A DNA stretch of 64,000 nt, taken from the NCBI GenBank assembly GCA_022575985.1, contig JAKSXM010000231.1, forward strand, positions 27,814,501 through 27,878,500, given 5' to 3'. Under the pieces are notes generated by a model. The model was not told the origin of the DNA, made no database searches, and saw only the letters and a program-made list of their open reading frames with translations. This DNA comes from Anagrus nilaparvatae (lineage: Eukaryota; Arthropoda; Insecta; Hymenoptera; Mymaridae). The position numbers were made by a program, and so were the translations under genes. Shown piece after piece: positions 26,946 through 43,019 of this stretch. Numbering within the stretch: the first letter of the stretch is position 1; each line of letters opens with the position of its first letter.

Positions 26946-27864
26946 CCCAATGGAATGAACTAAGATTGTTGGTATATATTTAACAGATTTCTCACAATTT
27001 GATTTAATTTGGTGTTATAAATGTGCTTTTTTTAAATTGGCAAGTAATATAAAAATTTTTTTATAAAATAAACTATCACTGACTAAAAAATGAATATTAG
27101 GATTATAATATATACGGACAATTCTTTCTCGAGTCCCACACCCAAAAATGAAGGCAAGTTAAAAGGAATTAGATTGTCTCAAAGTGACACTAAAAAAATT
27201 TTTGAAACCCAAACCATAACAAGTAACTCAAAACAAAATGGCGCACACCCAGTATACTCTTAACTTCCTAAATCCTAAGTTAATAAATGAAACCCCCTAC
27301 CATTTTGCACATAACCTTTATAAAACTTCGAAAAATTAACGTATCAACATGCAAATGTTATTGTTTTCTATGTTTTGATAAATGAGAACTAAAAGAAACA
27401 AAATGAATAAAAAAAATACTATAAACCTAGCCAAATATAGAATCTGAAATATCTGTGCAGATAACTAAATTTTAGGTAACTAAATTTATTTAATCAAATG
27501 AGAAATTTCACAGTTTGACGAAGTTTGAAACCAGAGATTTAGAATTGGGTCCGTGACTTGCATTATGTTCGGGTACTTTTATTTAAATTTTTCTGATTTT
27601 AGAACTGCCCCCGCTCAGAGCTTATAATGGGCACTTTAGATATAGAAAGTTCAAATGATCAATTGGATTATAAAACTAGATCTTTCTCCTGCTGGTTTGA
27701 GACAATCAAATTTTAAGTTGCCTAAATTTTTTGACAGTCTGGAGTAACTGATTAGAAAAAGAATCACCCATATATAATTCTAAATTAAAAATTTTTTAAG
27801 TTTCAAAATATAGAAAAAATATTATAATAATTAATATTTAAATAAAATATATAATAAAACACAT

Positions 27865-28411
27865 AAAAAACTTATCTTTTTACGATGAAATGTAGCCAAG
27901 TTATCGACAATTTAAGATTTTGTTCAAATTCGTCTTAAAAAATATTGAGATTTTATTGAAAAAAGCCTGTTTCTGAACTTTAAAAATGCATTACTCGCTT
28001 GATTTTCATCGTAAAATAATAATTTTTTTTTTAAATTGATTAATTTTTTCCTGGCAATTCATTTCTTTAAAGAAAAAATCATTTTTATTGGCTAAATTTC
28101 AATTTTTAGGTCAAAAGACTTTGAAAACTGTAAGTAGCAAGATTTACTTAACACAGATTTGACCTAAAAATTTTAATTTGGTCAATAAAAATGATTTCTA
28201 TCTTGGAGAAATGAATTGCCAGGGAAAAATTAATCGATTAAAAAAAAAAATTATTATTTTACGATGAAAATCAAGCGAGTAATGCATGTTTAAAGTTCAG
28301 AAACAGGCTTTTTTCAATAAAATTTCAATCTTTTTTAAGACAAATTTGAACAAAATCTTAAATTGCCGATAACTTGGCTAATTTTTCATCGTAAAAAGAT
28401 AAGTTTTTTTT
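27865..28411. repeat. Near-perfect 547-bp inverted repeat (long hairpin)
   Basis: The left arm starts CTTATCTTTTTACGATGAAA, the right arm ends TTTCATCGTAAAAAGATAAG. Arms of about 245 bp match nearly throughout, including GCCTGTTTCTGAACTTTAAA / TTTAAAGTTCAGAAACAGGC, with a loop of about 40 nt around 28137. No ORF. Probably a recently inserted fold-back element; no second copy in the window. Confidence 0.9.
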
Positions 28412-29164
28412 CTTATGGAGTGGTTTTTCCCTGGCAATCAGATTTTTTTATCTATCTTTTAAAATTTTATTTACCTAAAAAGTTATTTTAAAAATTTGGG
28501 GTAGCTCAGATACGAAAAACACGGTTTGTGACATAAAAGTGAAAAAATCTTTTTGGCACCTATCGCTGATTTCTTGTTCACGATTTTTTTCGGTTTTCTG
28601 AAGGTTCAAACTACCTGAAAACATGGGTCATATCGATGTGCCCTCAAAAAGAAAAATTACGATTCCAGGCTCAAATTAAGTAGCACTTTTAAAATAATTG
28701 CTCATATATACTTCAGTTTAATTCTATCACGTGTACACCACTAATATAATTATGTATATATTTACCTACATACTTCTAATCGCTTCTTTAATTATTACTC
28801 AATATCTTTAATATAAAATTTTATGACTTTAAAAAAAAATTGAATAATACTAAAATATTGATAAAAAATTAATTTAAATAAAAATTTATTTCTTTGTTCT
28901 GAATCTTTAATATTTAAATTTTATCTAATTTATTATTTACAATTCTGAGAATTTTAATCGAACCCTATGAAATTAAATTAAATTAACTGTTTAATTATCG
29001 ATAAACTATTTTATTTTTTTAATTTTGAAATATATTTATTTTAGAATTTAAATAATAAAAGCTTTTTATTAAAAGTAGGTACCTTCTTAAAATTTTGAAT
29101 TATAAATCGGGTACCTCTATTAATATAGATAGCAGTTCAGTTAGATAGTCATGTATATATAAAT

Positions 29165-29330
29165 TGTTCGAGAGTGCGGGTTAAAATAAATAAATAAATA
29201 AATAAGCGAAATGGGGGTGATGGGACAGCCGGCTTCATCCTATATGAATGCGTAATTTTTTAATTTCCAAAAGGGCTTTGACCGTCGTTTTTTTTTTTCT
29301 ATATGCATCTGGCACCTGCGTACCTTTATA
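29165..29330. promoter_or_regulatory. GC-richer block, candidate regulatory element
   Basis: GGGGGTGATGGGACAGCCGG, CTTTGACCGTCG and CTGGCACCTGCG (E-box CACCTG). It contains the AAAT microsatellite. No ORF. Confidence 0.28.
29184..29205. repeat. (AAAT)n microsatellite
   Basis: Five AAAT-type units in tandem inside a GC-richer neighbourhood. Confidence 0.9.
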
Positions 29331-32025
29331 CCTTTAAAATCGAAAATAAAAAAGGAAGGAACACAACATTCTTTAAGTCTCATCCCTATTATAATATACC
29401 TTTTACTATAATATTGGAATGAACCGTGACTTGTTGTTATAAAAGTTAAGCACCCTCATGCCATTTGTAAATTCTACATTTTACACGACACTCGAATCAA
29501 AACATAAAACAAAAAGAAAAAAAAACGATTAAAAAATCTCACATTTTATTTATTTATTTTACCTTGTTTTTACACAAATATTAACAGCAAAAAATAAGCA
29601 AAAAATTTTCATTTTAGATTGAAATATTATAATATTTGTGCGATTACAGAAAATTATGCAGATTTTGCAAAAGATTTTTTCACGTCATATTCAATAATGG
29701 CATTGCATTCAATCATCTGTAATTGAAACCAAAGATTATTTTTTGTAGTTTTTTTGGTCATTCTTCATCTGCTATTTATTGGTTCTTCCAAAAAAAAAGA
29801 ACATTTTTTGTTAGTAATTTTAGAAAGCTACCCGAAAAGTTACCATATCCAACCATGTAAAAATTGATTTAAAAATTCGTTGGCTTAAAAAATTAATTAA
29901 AATGCCCTTATTACACCCGTCTTATAGAATATTTTTTTAAAATTTGGCTTTTATCTGCGAAAACCCCCTCTTAATTTTTTTACGAGATCCGATTTTTTAT
30001 GTGGTAGTTCCAATAGATTCTGAAAGTTATTAATTGTGTACAAACATTATATCCAAATTTATGGCAAGTTTTTGAAAAATATTTGATTCATAAATTTTAT
30101 ATTTGTTACATAAGTTTTACAGAAAGTGGCCCACGATACAAGCTGCTTTAAGTTATTTTTATCATTTTTTAGACATTTTCAGTTATGGGCAGTTGAGCCA
30201 CTTCTAGCCACCTATTAGCAAAACAATATTCAGAATATGACCCTTGCCTACATTAAAAAATAATTTTAATTCCTGTTATTTGCTGATAAAAGCAGAGAAG
30301 TTTTTGAAACAAATTTGCTTTATGCCATAATTCCTTTTATTTTTTAGTGCGGATTCAGTTTGAAAAACTTTATAATTTTTAACTTTTTCGATGGCTTAAC
30401 AGTACTAAAAAGCTCAATTTACATCCAAATACAAAATTTAACAAAACCCCTTAAGATTTCTACACAGTCAGTAAGCAAGCCAAATTAAAATATCCAGAGA
30501 ACAAAAAGTTTCTAAAACCATACTTTGAATATTTCTAAAATCTAAAATGAAAAAAAAAATTTTTGAATAATGTATATATTTTGAAACTATGTGAAGATGA
30601 TTTATGTAAATAAAGAAGTATAGACAAAAAAAAATTAAATATTAAAAAATCTATTATTTAATTTAAGTATTGAATAACCATTATCGGTAGGCATTGTTAA
30701 AGTTTTTGTTTTATTTCAATTTACTAACTATATGTTTTTATCTATATTCTTTTTAAAATTATGCGTCATTTTGAAGTTAATAAAGAAAATAATATAATAA
30801 GATAGTAAAAATGTTAAAAAACTAGATATTTTATTTGCTACCTATGTTATAAAAAATAACGTTTTTAACTATAAATACCTGCATTCTTTACTTATTTTCC
30901 TAAATTACTCGACCAGATTACGATCTACGCCAATTATTCTATATAATAATAAAGTATACTCTTTTTTTTTTATTATCAAACCACACACAGAAAATAAATA
31001 TTTTTTATTTTTTAGGTTAATTAAGTATGTAAAAAAATATCGATCTGAAAAATCGCATTGACATACTTCTGGATCTGAACTGTTTTTGATTCATTGTAGG
31101 CAAAATTATTTATTACGTATTCAGAAATTTTTTTTTTACTTTAGAAACTAGAAAGTTCAAATTTCCAGCCAACAAATGCAGAAACATGGTATACGATCCT
31201 TGTACACAAAAAGAATGACCCAAATCGCAGTTTACGATCCGAGGCAAAACCGAGATTACGAACGATTTGGGCAATTGTTTATTGTACTAGACATTAAAGG
31301 CTCGTAATACACTATTTCAAGTCCCAAAATGCCGCGGGACTCGCATTTTGAATGAGAGAAACTCATTTTCTTATAAATTTTCTTTATGCCATTTGCAATC
31401 GCTGAAAATAATAAAAAATTTCCGGCTGCCACGAAATTTTTGCATTTCGATTTCTAAAATAATTATCAAAAAATTTGACGTATTGCTTTAAACAGGGATT
31501 TTTTTATGGATAAAAGCAAAGTAAGCCTGTAAAGGGCATCCAAATGACCTAAATATGAGAAATATTTATAGTTCTTCTAATTTTTACTTCTTTTGCTGTA
31601 GTAATTAAATATCCTATAAAACTATCAGTATAAAATGAAAAAAAGTTCTGCATTTTTATTCTCTGATATCAAATGCTTAACTTTGGTAATTTTTCATTAA
31701 TAATTATATTTAAATAAATTTAATTGAAAATTTTTTTATACGTGACTGAAAAAATTTTATTATTGCATCATACAACTTTAATTTTTTAAATAATATTTTG
31801 AACAATTATAAAAATAAAAAATGGTTTCTTAATCAAAATTTATTTTATTGTTTAAAATTCTTAGAACAGTATTTTTTTTCATTTAATAATAATATATGTA
31901 TAAATTAATTATAACATATATAATTTTTTTAAGATATACAATCAATATCATAATTTTTTTTACTTATTTATCTGTATTATGCCTGCCTTCAATAAAAATA
32001 GTCTATGAATACTCTACAGATAAGC
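29331..32025. other. AT-rich spacer, nothing recognised
   Basis: 2.7 kb without a clear repeat or ORF. 31160-31340 is somewhat GC-richer (GATCCGAGGCAAAACCGAGA, AAAATGCCGCGGGACTCGCA) but otherwise featureless. Confidence 0.6.
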
Positions 32026-32376
32026 ATATCAGTAATTCTTAGCTATTTTTATCCAAGTCTGAGGCTCGGTCTGAGGTCGATGTCTTAAATTTAAAAAATA
32101 CCGATTGCACTGTGTTTGGGCCAGATTCAGATAGGGCGGAAAATTTTACTATCTATTTTTTTAAAGAAAATATTTTTTAGACTTATTTAGGGCTAAGAGA
32201 TTGAAAAAAAATCAAAATTGGAAAATGAGCTTTTAAATTGAAACCAGACCACCTAGAGTCTTGAAAATTAGACAGTAACCATATATTTTTACATACCAAA
32301 TAAAGTTTTATCGGAATTTTTTAAATTCAAGACACCAAGCTCAGACTTGAGTAAAAATAGCTAAGAACTACCGATA
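32026..32376. mobile_element. MITE with 35-bp imperfect terminal repeats
   Basis: ATATCAGTAATTCTTAGCTA...TCTGAG at the left against CTCAGA...TAGCTAAGAACTACCGATAT at the right. The body is about 350 bp, without ORF. Confidence 0.75.
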
Positions 32377-32426
32377 TACAAACCAATCAATAAATTTTAT
32401 ACTGAAAGTATAAATCAATATCATTT

Positions 32427-32827
32427 GGGGCTATCCATATATTACGTAAGACAATTTTTGATGTTTTTTTATCCCCCCTCACCCCTTTGTAAGAAAAAAT
32501 AAGAATTTCGCCTCCCCCCCTCCCCCTTTGTAAGATCTTACTCATTTTTTATCATAAAGTTTTTTTTAACCATTCAGTAATTTCCCCTTTACTTTTAATC
32601 AGACTTGGGACTGTTAATACAAATTTATGTATTAGTGTTTTAGACCCTCTCTACACCAACCACCCTTGTCTATTTTAAAGTATTACCTATTGTTAAAATT
32701 ATTTTTAAATAACGTTTATTCTTACGTAAGATATTTCCGAACCCCGTACCCTCCTAAGTAAGAAAAAATAAGAAAATCGCAACCCCCCCTCCCTCTTTTT
32801 TGTCTTACGTAATATATGGATAGCCCC
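32427..32827. mobile_element. MITE with GGGGCTATCCATATATTACG ends
   Basis: GGGGCTATCCATATATTACG at 32427 and CGTAATATATGGATAGCCCC ending at 32827 are perfect inverted repeats continuing into GTAAGAC/GTCTTAC. C-rich CACCCCTTTGTAAGAAAAAA blocks lie inside each end. Similar ends stand alone at 35096 (GGGGTACTCCATAAATTGCA) and 62071-62105 (GTGTAATTTATGGATGACCCC). Confidence 0.85.
32570..32645. repeat. Family I short repeat, copy 3, nested in a MITE
   Basis: CAGACTTGGGACTGTTAATA and TATTAGTGTTTTAGA match family I. It lies inside the 32427-32827 element, so family I was active after that element formed, or was carried by it. Confidence 0.5.
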
Positions 32828-32929
32828 TATTATTGTTTTTTTTTTAATAATAATATATAATTAGTATGTAAGAAATTCCCTAAGAAAATGTACATCGATC
32901 ACTTTGTTAAAAAATAACATAAAGGCATA

Positions 32930-33266
32930 AAAATTTCTGGGACTTGGGCAAATTCTTAGCAGAATTTCAGGGACCTACTTTCCTGACACCGGACGAGAAT
33001 TTTGAAAAATTCTGACTCGATTTTCTGGTATCTCCTTGTAAATAAATTTAAGAAACACCGTATACAAAAAAATGAAAATAATAAAAATTATAAATAATGT
33101 TTAAAATATGTAATTTTCTTTTTTTTTCTCAAGTCTTTTTAAAAATGAAAACTTTCATAAAATCTCAGAATGAACCCGAAATCTGAGTCAAGATTTTCTG
33201 AAATTTGCATCCGTCGACAGAAATTTTGGTGCTACAAATTCTAACCAGAATTTGCCCAGATCCAAG
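32930..33266 (+). mobile_element. Family K MITE
   Basis: CTGGGACTTGGGCAAATTCT at the left answers AGAATTTGCCCAGATCCAAG at the right. It shares its interior with the relic in the last sens intron (38865-39165). Confidence 0.7.
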
Positions 33267-33354
33267 GTAGTCTGCCAGATAGGTTGCATTTTGTTTACAA
33301 GTCTAAAACTACAGCGCTGCACATGTTAAATTATGTACTGATACGTGGCTAACA

Positions 33355-33515
33355 TTTTACATCGAAAAAAATAAAATCTCTTCGATTTGTCGGCTGTCTA
33401 CCTGTCCACTTGCCACAAGCGAAAATTTTTCTTTTTAAGTTAATTAGTTTTATCTTTCAACTCATTTGTAATCATCTAAATAAAAAAAAAATCCGCTTGC
33501 TGCAAGGAGAAATTC
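33355..33515. mobile_element. Possible family D relic
   Basis: ATCCGCTTGCTGCAAGGAGAA near 33490 matches the ATTTCCGCTTGCCGCAAGAG core of the copy at 12100, and a CACTTGCCACAAGCG segment lies at about 33410. Terminal CACTG ends are not clear, so this is a weak call. Confidence 0.35.
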
Positions 33516-33758
33516 AATAACTCGCATTCACGATTTGCTAATTTTTGCATTATAAAAGTTCATGAATCGTACTTATCAAGTATATAACAACTATAACGAA
33601 AAATAAATCAAAACCACAAGTAAATTTTGATTATTTTAATATAGATACTACTATATGATTGCCTGATAAAATGTAATTTTATCATTTCAAAGCCTCTATT
33701 TTTGTCAAGTAGTTTTTTTTATAAACTAAACTGATTTTTCTGAGATTTTTTGAGTGAC

Positions 33759-34071
33759 TACACTGTAAAAAGTAACTTTCTTAGATTTCCAAAAAAATAT
33801 AATTTTTTCGAAAAATTAATGAAGTTTTAAAAAATTTTGTAAATATTCGATAAAAATCGTAAATTTACTAAATTTAGTATGTTAACAAAAAATTCTAATA
33901 TTCTCGAAATTTTTTTGGTGATTTTACGAAAAAATTTGTAAATTCACTACTATTTTTTGAAAATTTTCGAAAAAAAATTGTAAATTATCAATTTTTCTTG
34001 CGTATGCACAAAAAAAATCGAGAATACTCGAACTTTTTGTTAAAATAAGAAAGTTACTTTTTACAGTGTAC
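33759..34071. mobile_element. Family B MITE, copy 4
   Basis: TA-CACTGTAAAAAGTAACTT to AAGTTACTTTTTACAGTG-TA, 309-bp body with the same TTCGAAAA-rich palindromic interior. Confidence 0.88.
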
Positions 34072-36050
34072 TAGATCCATAATTCGCTGATTTTTAAAAA
34101 ATTAAAATTAGCAAATTGCTGGTGAATGAAAATTGTTTCTTTTAAAAAACTAATTTTAGACACAAATAAACTACATTCTAAAATTTCATAATACAAAAAT
34201 TGAATAACCGAAAAACAAGGAAAAACGTTACCCTGAAAAGATGAGCAATAATCTGAAACAGCTATTTTAAGATTGCGAATACATAAAATTTATAAAAAAA
34301 ATGTTGCAATTTTTTGCTACTATGATAGATTAAAATTTATACCTCTGCCCTTAGTCCCACATAAATCTACATTTCCTGTGTACCTTCCCATGTATATAAA
34401 TAAATAAAAAAGGATTTTTGCGTTTATATTTTATAAAAATGAAACAATTTTTATACATTGCGTAATACAGAAACAATTAAAGATAATAATATCTTAAAAG
34501 AAGCACAGTCGTACGATAGAATAATGTTTACAACAATAAACGATTTTTTTATCTCATTCATTCTATAAAAAAGTACAATTGTCAGTAAAAATAATAAATA
34601 AATTATTGAAGGACATAAAATAAAAAATTTATAACAATAAAATTCTTTTTATCTCAGAAAAATGCCAGATGTTAAAATAATGAAAAAAAAAAAAAGTTTT
34701 CTTAAACATTATCTCAAAAGTTTTTTAAAAAAGTCAACAGAAAAATTAAAAAATCTTCTTTAAAAAAGTCAATGCAGATAAGAGTTATCTTAAGCAAGAA
34801 TCATATAGAATGTATTTATTTGTTCTACTGTGAAACTATTTTTTTTTCCTCTTACTTTTTTAGAGAAAGGAATAAATAATACGATTGGTTTGTTATTTTA
34901 ACCAATAGGATACAACATAATATTATTCTCGCGCCGACGCCTTGCATATACTATAGTTTATGTATACGCCCACAATTTACTACTACTACTTAATATATTA
35001 CGATTTTTTTTTTAAGATTAGATAATTTTATCTTTTTATTTTTTTTTTTAAGCTTTTCAGGTAAATTAAAAAAAAAAATTTTTTTTTATCTATTTGGGGT
35101 ACTCCATAAATTGCATTAGACGAATTGGCAGCAAATTTGCGAAAAGTGCCACTCTTCCTTATATTTGATTTCGGAAATAATTGATTTTTGAAACTTTTAA
35201 AATTCGTTTTTGGCTGTCTAAAGTGGTTCCAAAAAAATTGTGTCTAAAAATATGTGCAATCAGACCATTATGGCTAATTTTCAGAGTTTTTAACAATATC
35301 GTCCCAGAGAAGAAGCATAATGACCAAAATAATGACTAAAAACACAGGTTTTTGGCCAATAAAATGGTCAGCCGACCAGCTAAGATTTAGTGCGTCGAAT
35401 TTTTAGGGTACTAGAAACGTGCTAAAAAAGGGATCTTATCTAATTCTTTTGACATTTTAGTTCAACTTTCGCACGATTCAAGCTCTATGTGAACTATTTT
35501 AATGTTCAAAAATAATAATTTTCACATTTTCCAAACCAAATTTACAAAAAAAAGAAAAATTAAAATCTTTTTTGAGATTTTGAAAAACAAGTTTTGTCCA
35601 AATTCATAAATAATACAAAAATATTTTCATTGAAACAATCGATTGCTATCTAAAACACATTTGTCATTTTCAAAAAGAAACAATAAAAAAAAGGCTTAAA
35701 GGATTCATAAATAGCATAAAAATAGAGATTTTTAATAATTATCATAATAAATAAAACATAACCTTTAAGAATAATCTCACATGCGATTATGATAATAAGA
35801 ATCATCTCTAGTAATAAAGGCGGAGCTTGTTTTTAAAACAAATGTAATAATATAATAAAAAACATCCACAGGGGTTTCTTTTATTAATTCCCTAAAGAAT
35901 ATTTTTTAATGTAACGCGCCTTTTTTCCCTACACATTTTTTTTTAAATAAAAAAGTTAAAGAAGAATAAGAATAACGTTCGAGTAAAGAATAAGAGGGAG
36001 ATAAAATATTGCGTGTTTTTGGTATAACCACAGACACTCGGTAAGGTTCT
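34072..36050. other. Proximal upstream region of sens
   Basis: AT-rich, with one lone MITE-end-like sequence at 35096 and the small GC block at 34915. No ORF; proximal control elements would be expected here but cannot be named. Confidence 0.5.
34915..34990. promoter_or_regulatory. Small GC-richer block 1.1 kb upstream of the sens promoter
   Basis: TCTCGCGCCGACGCCTTGCA followed by TATACGCCCACAA. Short but distinct against the flanks. Confidence 0.22.
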
Positions 36051-36054
36051 TCTT

Positions 36055-36123
36055 CAGGTAACCGGTGAACTTGACATGCGAAACATAGTCAGTTACTCTT
36101 CTGCTTTTGAAGAGTACGGTTCT
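36055..36123 (+). promoter_or_regulatory. sens: TATA-less core promoter of sens (Inr + DPE)
   Basis: TCAGTT at 36089-36094 matches the arthropod initiator TCAKTY, with A+1 at 36091. At +28 to +33 (36118-36123) lies GGTTCT, a full match to the downstream promoter element pattern RGWYVT at the correct spacing. No TATA box sits 25-35 bp upstream. Just upstream are CAGGTAA (36055-36061, Zelda/TAGteam-like) and AACCGGTG (36060-36067, Grainyhead-like, one base off). The 100 bp around it are GC-richer than the surroundings. The start site itself is a prediction. Confidence 0.55.
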
Positions 36124-36308
36124 ATAATTATAAAAACTTTTTTTTTTTCAAAGTCTGTCTTTTGGTATCGTAAAAATTTTTTTAAGTGATTTTTATTTGT
36201 TGGTGTGTAAAAAAAGTTTATGTTTATTTATGAAATATTATTATCAAGAAATAATATTTTTTTCGTTTTTAAGACAATTTTATTTTAAAATTTTAATTTA
36301 ACAACAAT

Positions 36309-40626
<4,318 letters not shown>

Positions 40627-40847
40627 TTTAATTTATATTATTAAAATTGTAAATTTCTTTTTTTAATTTTTGCACTTTCTTAAAAAAAAATTGCACTGTT
40701 TTTATTTTATTTTTTTTTTTTTTTTAATGTGTGTCATATTAGTCTATCGAAGCCAAAGCTGTAGACAAACAAATGTTTCATAACAGCTAGAGGACCAAAG
40801 ATAGCTAATTTTTCTTTTCTTTTTTTTTTTTTTTGTAAAAATTAAAA

Positions 40848-41221
40848 AATAAATAAAAAAAACACACAATATTTTACTTCATTTATGTAACTCTAAATTA
40901 TTTAGAGTTTAAATTAATATAATGAAGTAACTTTGAAAATTGTAAATATTTTAATACACTTTTGCTGTATGAGACAAAAAAATCAATTTTTTTTTTTTTA
41001 GTTTAATTGTATAAATTTAAGTTTTTTTTTTCTTCGTGTGTGTATAATATTATTGTGTGTGTTACCATAATTATAATTGTATAAATTGATTAGTTTTTTA
41101 AGTTTTTTTCTTTTACTTTTTAAATAGTTACCCAAATAATTATTTTTTATACTTAAAATACAAAAAAAAATGTCAAAAAAAATGTCAAAAAAAAAAAAAA
41201 AATTACAAAAATAAAAATAAA
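40848..41221 (+). terminator. Candidate poly(A) signals in the sens 3' UTR
   Basis: AATAAA occurs at 40848-40853, 40852-40857 and 41216-41221 after the stop codon at 40626, in a very T- and A-rich 3' region, with GT-rich stretches at about 41036-41064. In such AT-rich DNA the hexamer is common by chance, so the true cleavage site cannot be fixed. Confidence 0.35.
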
Positions 41222-41914
41222 CCCAGTGTTTAAATAAGATTAAAATTTTAAAAAAATTATAATCAATTATTTATTTTATATATATTGAGCTTAATCAAAA
41301 ATAATTAATAACAAAATAAATGTGTAATTTATATTAAAAAAAAAAAAAACTAAACGCTTATACGAAGTGTCTTTATATTATTATTGACATATAATAATAA
41401 TAATAATATTAATTATAATGTATAGAAAAAACTATAATTAAATTAATTATGAATGTTAAAATAATTATATTACTATAAAAATAAAATAAATAAATAAAAA
41501 ACCAAAAAATTATATATTTCAATTAAAAAAAACAATGAAGTTTTATTTACACGTACCTAAACATATAAATATGTGACTTTGGAGCCTGCTATGGTAATAT
41601 GTGCGTATGAGTATGGCAGCTCAATTTTTGCACAGAGATGGTTAAGATCAAAAGATATACCCACTCTCCTAATTTTTTTGGCCGCGGGTTCTGGAAAAAG
41701 TTATGGGTCTACAAAGTTGGGAAATTTTTTGGAAAAAAAATTTATGGTATGACATGCTGGATTAGCCTAGATTTTTAGATTGGGAAAAAAACCTAGTAAC
41801 TTTATATTTGATATTTCTCAGTATTTTAATTTTGGAAAGGTATGCGACCTGCCGTTTACCCGCGCTTTTAATTTTTAGTTTACATGGTTTTGGGCGCGGG
41901 TAAACGGCAGTTAA

Positions 41915-42737
41915 TACAGTGGAACTTTGATAATTCGAACTTTGATAATTCGAAATTGTCGATAATTCGAAGTTTTGCGTTTGCCGCATGAATTTTGTAT
42001 GCTTACGCATGTAAAATTTCGTTTATAATTCGAACAAGTTCTTTGATAATTCGAAGTTTTTGAAGCAATTCTGTGAGAAAAAAATTTTTTTATAATCTAA
42101 AATTTTTATTTTTAAATAGTATTAGAGTATAGAAAGAAAGGATTTTAATGGCGAGGGATTATATACTAAGAAATAAATTAGTAAGTAGATTATTTTTTTT
42201 TCTTGTAGGTGGGCCTTATAATACTAATTTTTAAAAGAAAAGTATTGTCCGATAATCACGTTTACAATTTTTCTATTTAATCTTTTAAAATTTTACTAAA
42301 TATATTTATTTATGTATTATTTTAATATTTATGGGAGCTCCCTTATCAGTCTAAATTTAACTTAATCTTCTTAAAAGAATTTGGTAAAATTAAAATTTTT
42401 AAATTTTGCATTTTGATGACTATATAAAAACAAAAAATAAAATTAAATTCATTTTCTTTTTAATTGTCGAAGAAGAAAGAACTAGTTTTTCAGTTATTTT
42501 CATGTTTTATCTAATTTGATCATGACTCGAGTACAGTATAAAACGCTAACTTTTGAAGAAAAAAGGAAGGTTATTTAGAAATTACTGAAAAATTACGCAA
42601 AAATTTTACTCAGAATTTTTTTTTGTATTTTTATCATTTTTAGCCATTAGACAAAAATTTTTGATAATTCGAAGTCTTCGATAATTCGAAGTTTTCACCT
42701 TGCCGCATGAACTTCGAATTATCAAAGTTCCACTGTA
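41915..42737 (+). mobile_element. pogo/Tigger-like DNA transposon, internally deleted, nested
   Basis: TA-CAGTGGAACTTTGATAATT at the left and AATTATCAAAGTTCCACTG-TA at the right, plus subterminal TTCGATAATTCGAAG motifs on both sides: TA duplication and ends typical of the pogo branch of Tc1/mariner. The 819-bp body is too short for a complete transposase; only an N-terminal remnant at 42522 is visible. Empty site in family G: CAGTTAA-TA-AATTGCC. Confidence 0.85.
42522..42578 (+). pseudogene. N-terminal remnant of a pogo-type transposase
   Basis: ATG followed by 17 sense codons reading MTRVQYKTLTFEEKRKVI, then TAG. The K-x-LT-x-EEK-x-KVI pattern is how the CENP-B-type helix-turn-helix of pogo/Tigger transposases starts. 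After the stop the reading decays and no DDE domain is present within the element. Clearly non-functional. Confidence 0.6.
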
Positions 42738-43019
42738 AATTGCCTGACATGCCCTCCAAAATTAAAGTACCGAAAAATATCAAATACAAACTCAGTGTGT
42801 TTTAGTCTAATCTAAAAATCTAGGCTATTCCGGGATGTCATACTTTCAGTTTTTTTTTTCAAAAATTGTCCAATATTGTGGACCCACAACTTTTTCCCTA
42901 ACCCGTAGCTAAAAAAACTAGGGTACAAAAAAGTGTATGGCAGTCTTGAATATCTGTGCAAAAATTCAGCTGTAATACTCAAACGTACTTATTAACATAT
43001 AGCAGGCCACGAAACTATT

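Larger units (their letters stand above)
41578..43013. mobile_element. Family G fold-back element hosting a pogo-like insertion
   Basis: GCCTGCTATGGTAATATGTG, then AATTTTTGCACAGA at the left; TCTGTGCAAAAATTCAGCTG, then ATATAGCAGGC at the right. Inner arms pair (CTAGATTTTTAGATT / AATCTAAAAATCTAG). CCGTTTACCCGCG and CGCGGGTAAACGG lie at 41851-41909. The element is interrupted by 41915-42737. A shorter related copy is at 62229-62460. Confidence 0.8.

Noticed and set aside
36121..36137. TATAATTATAAAA as a TATA box for sens
   Set aside because: In this composition such strings are everywhere, and no initiator lies about 30 bp downstream, whereas the Inr/DPE pair at 36089-36123 has exact spacing.
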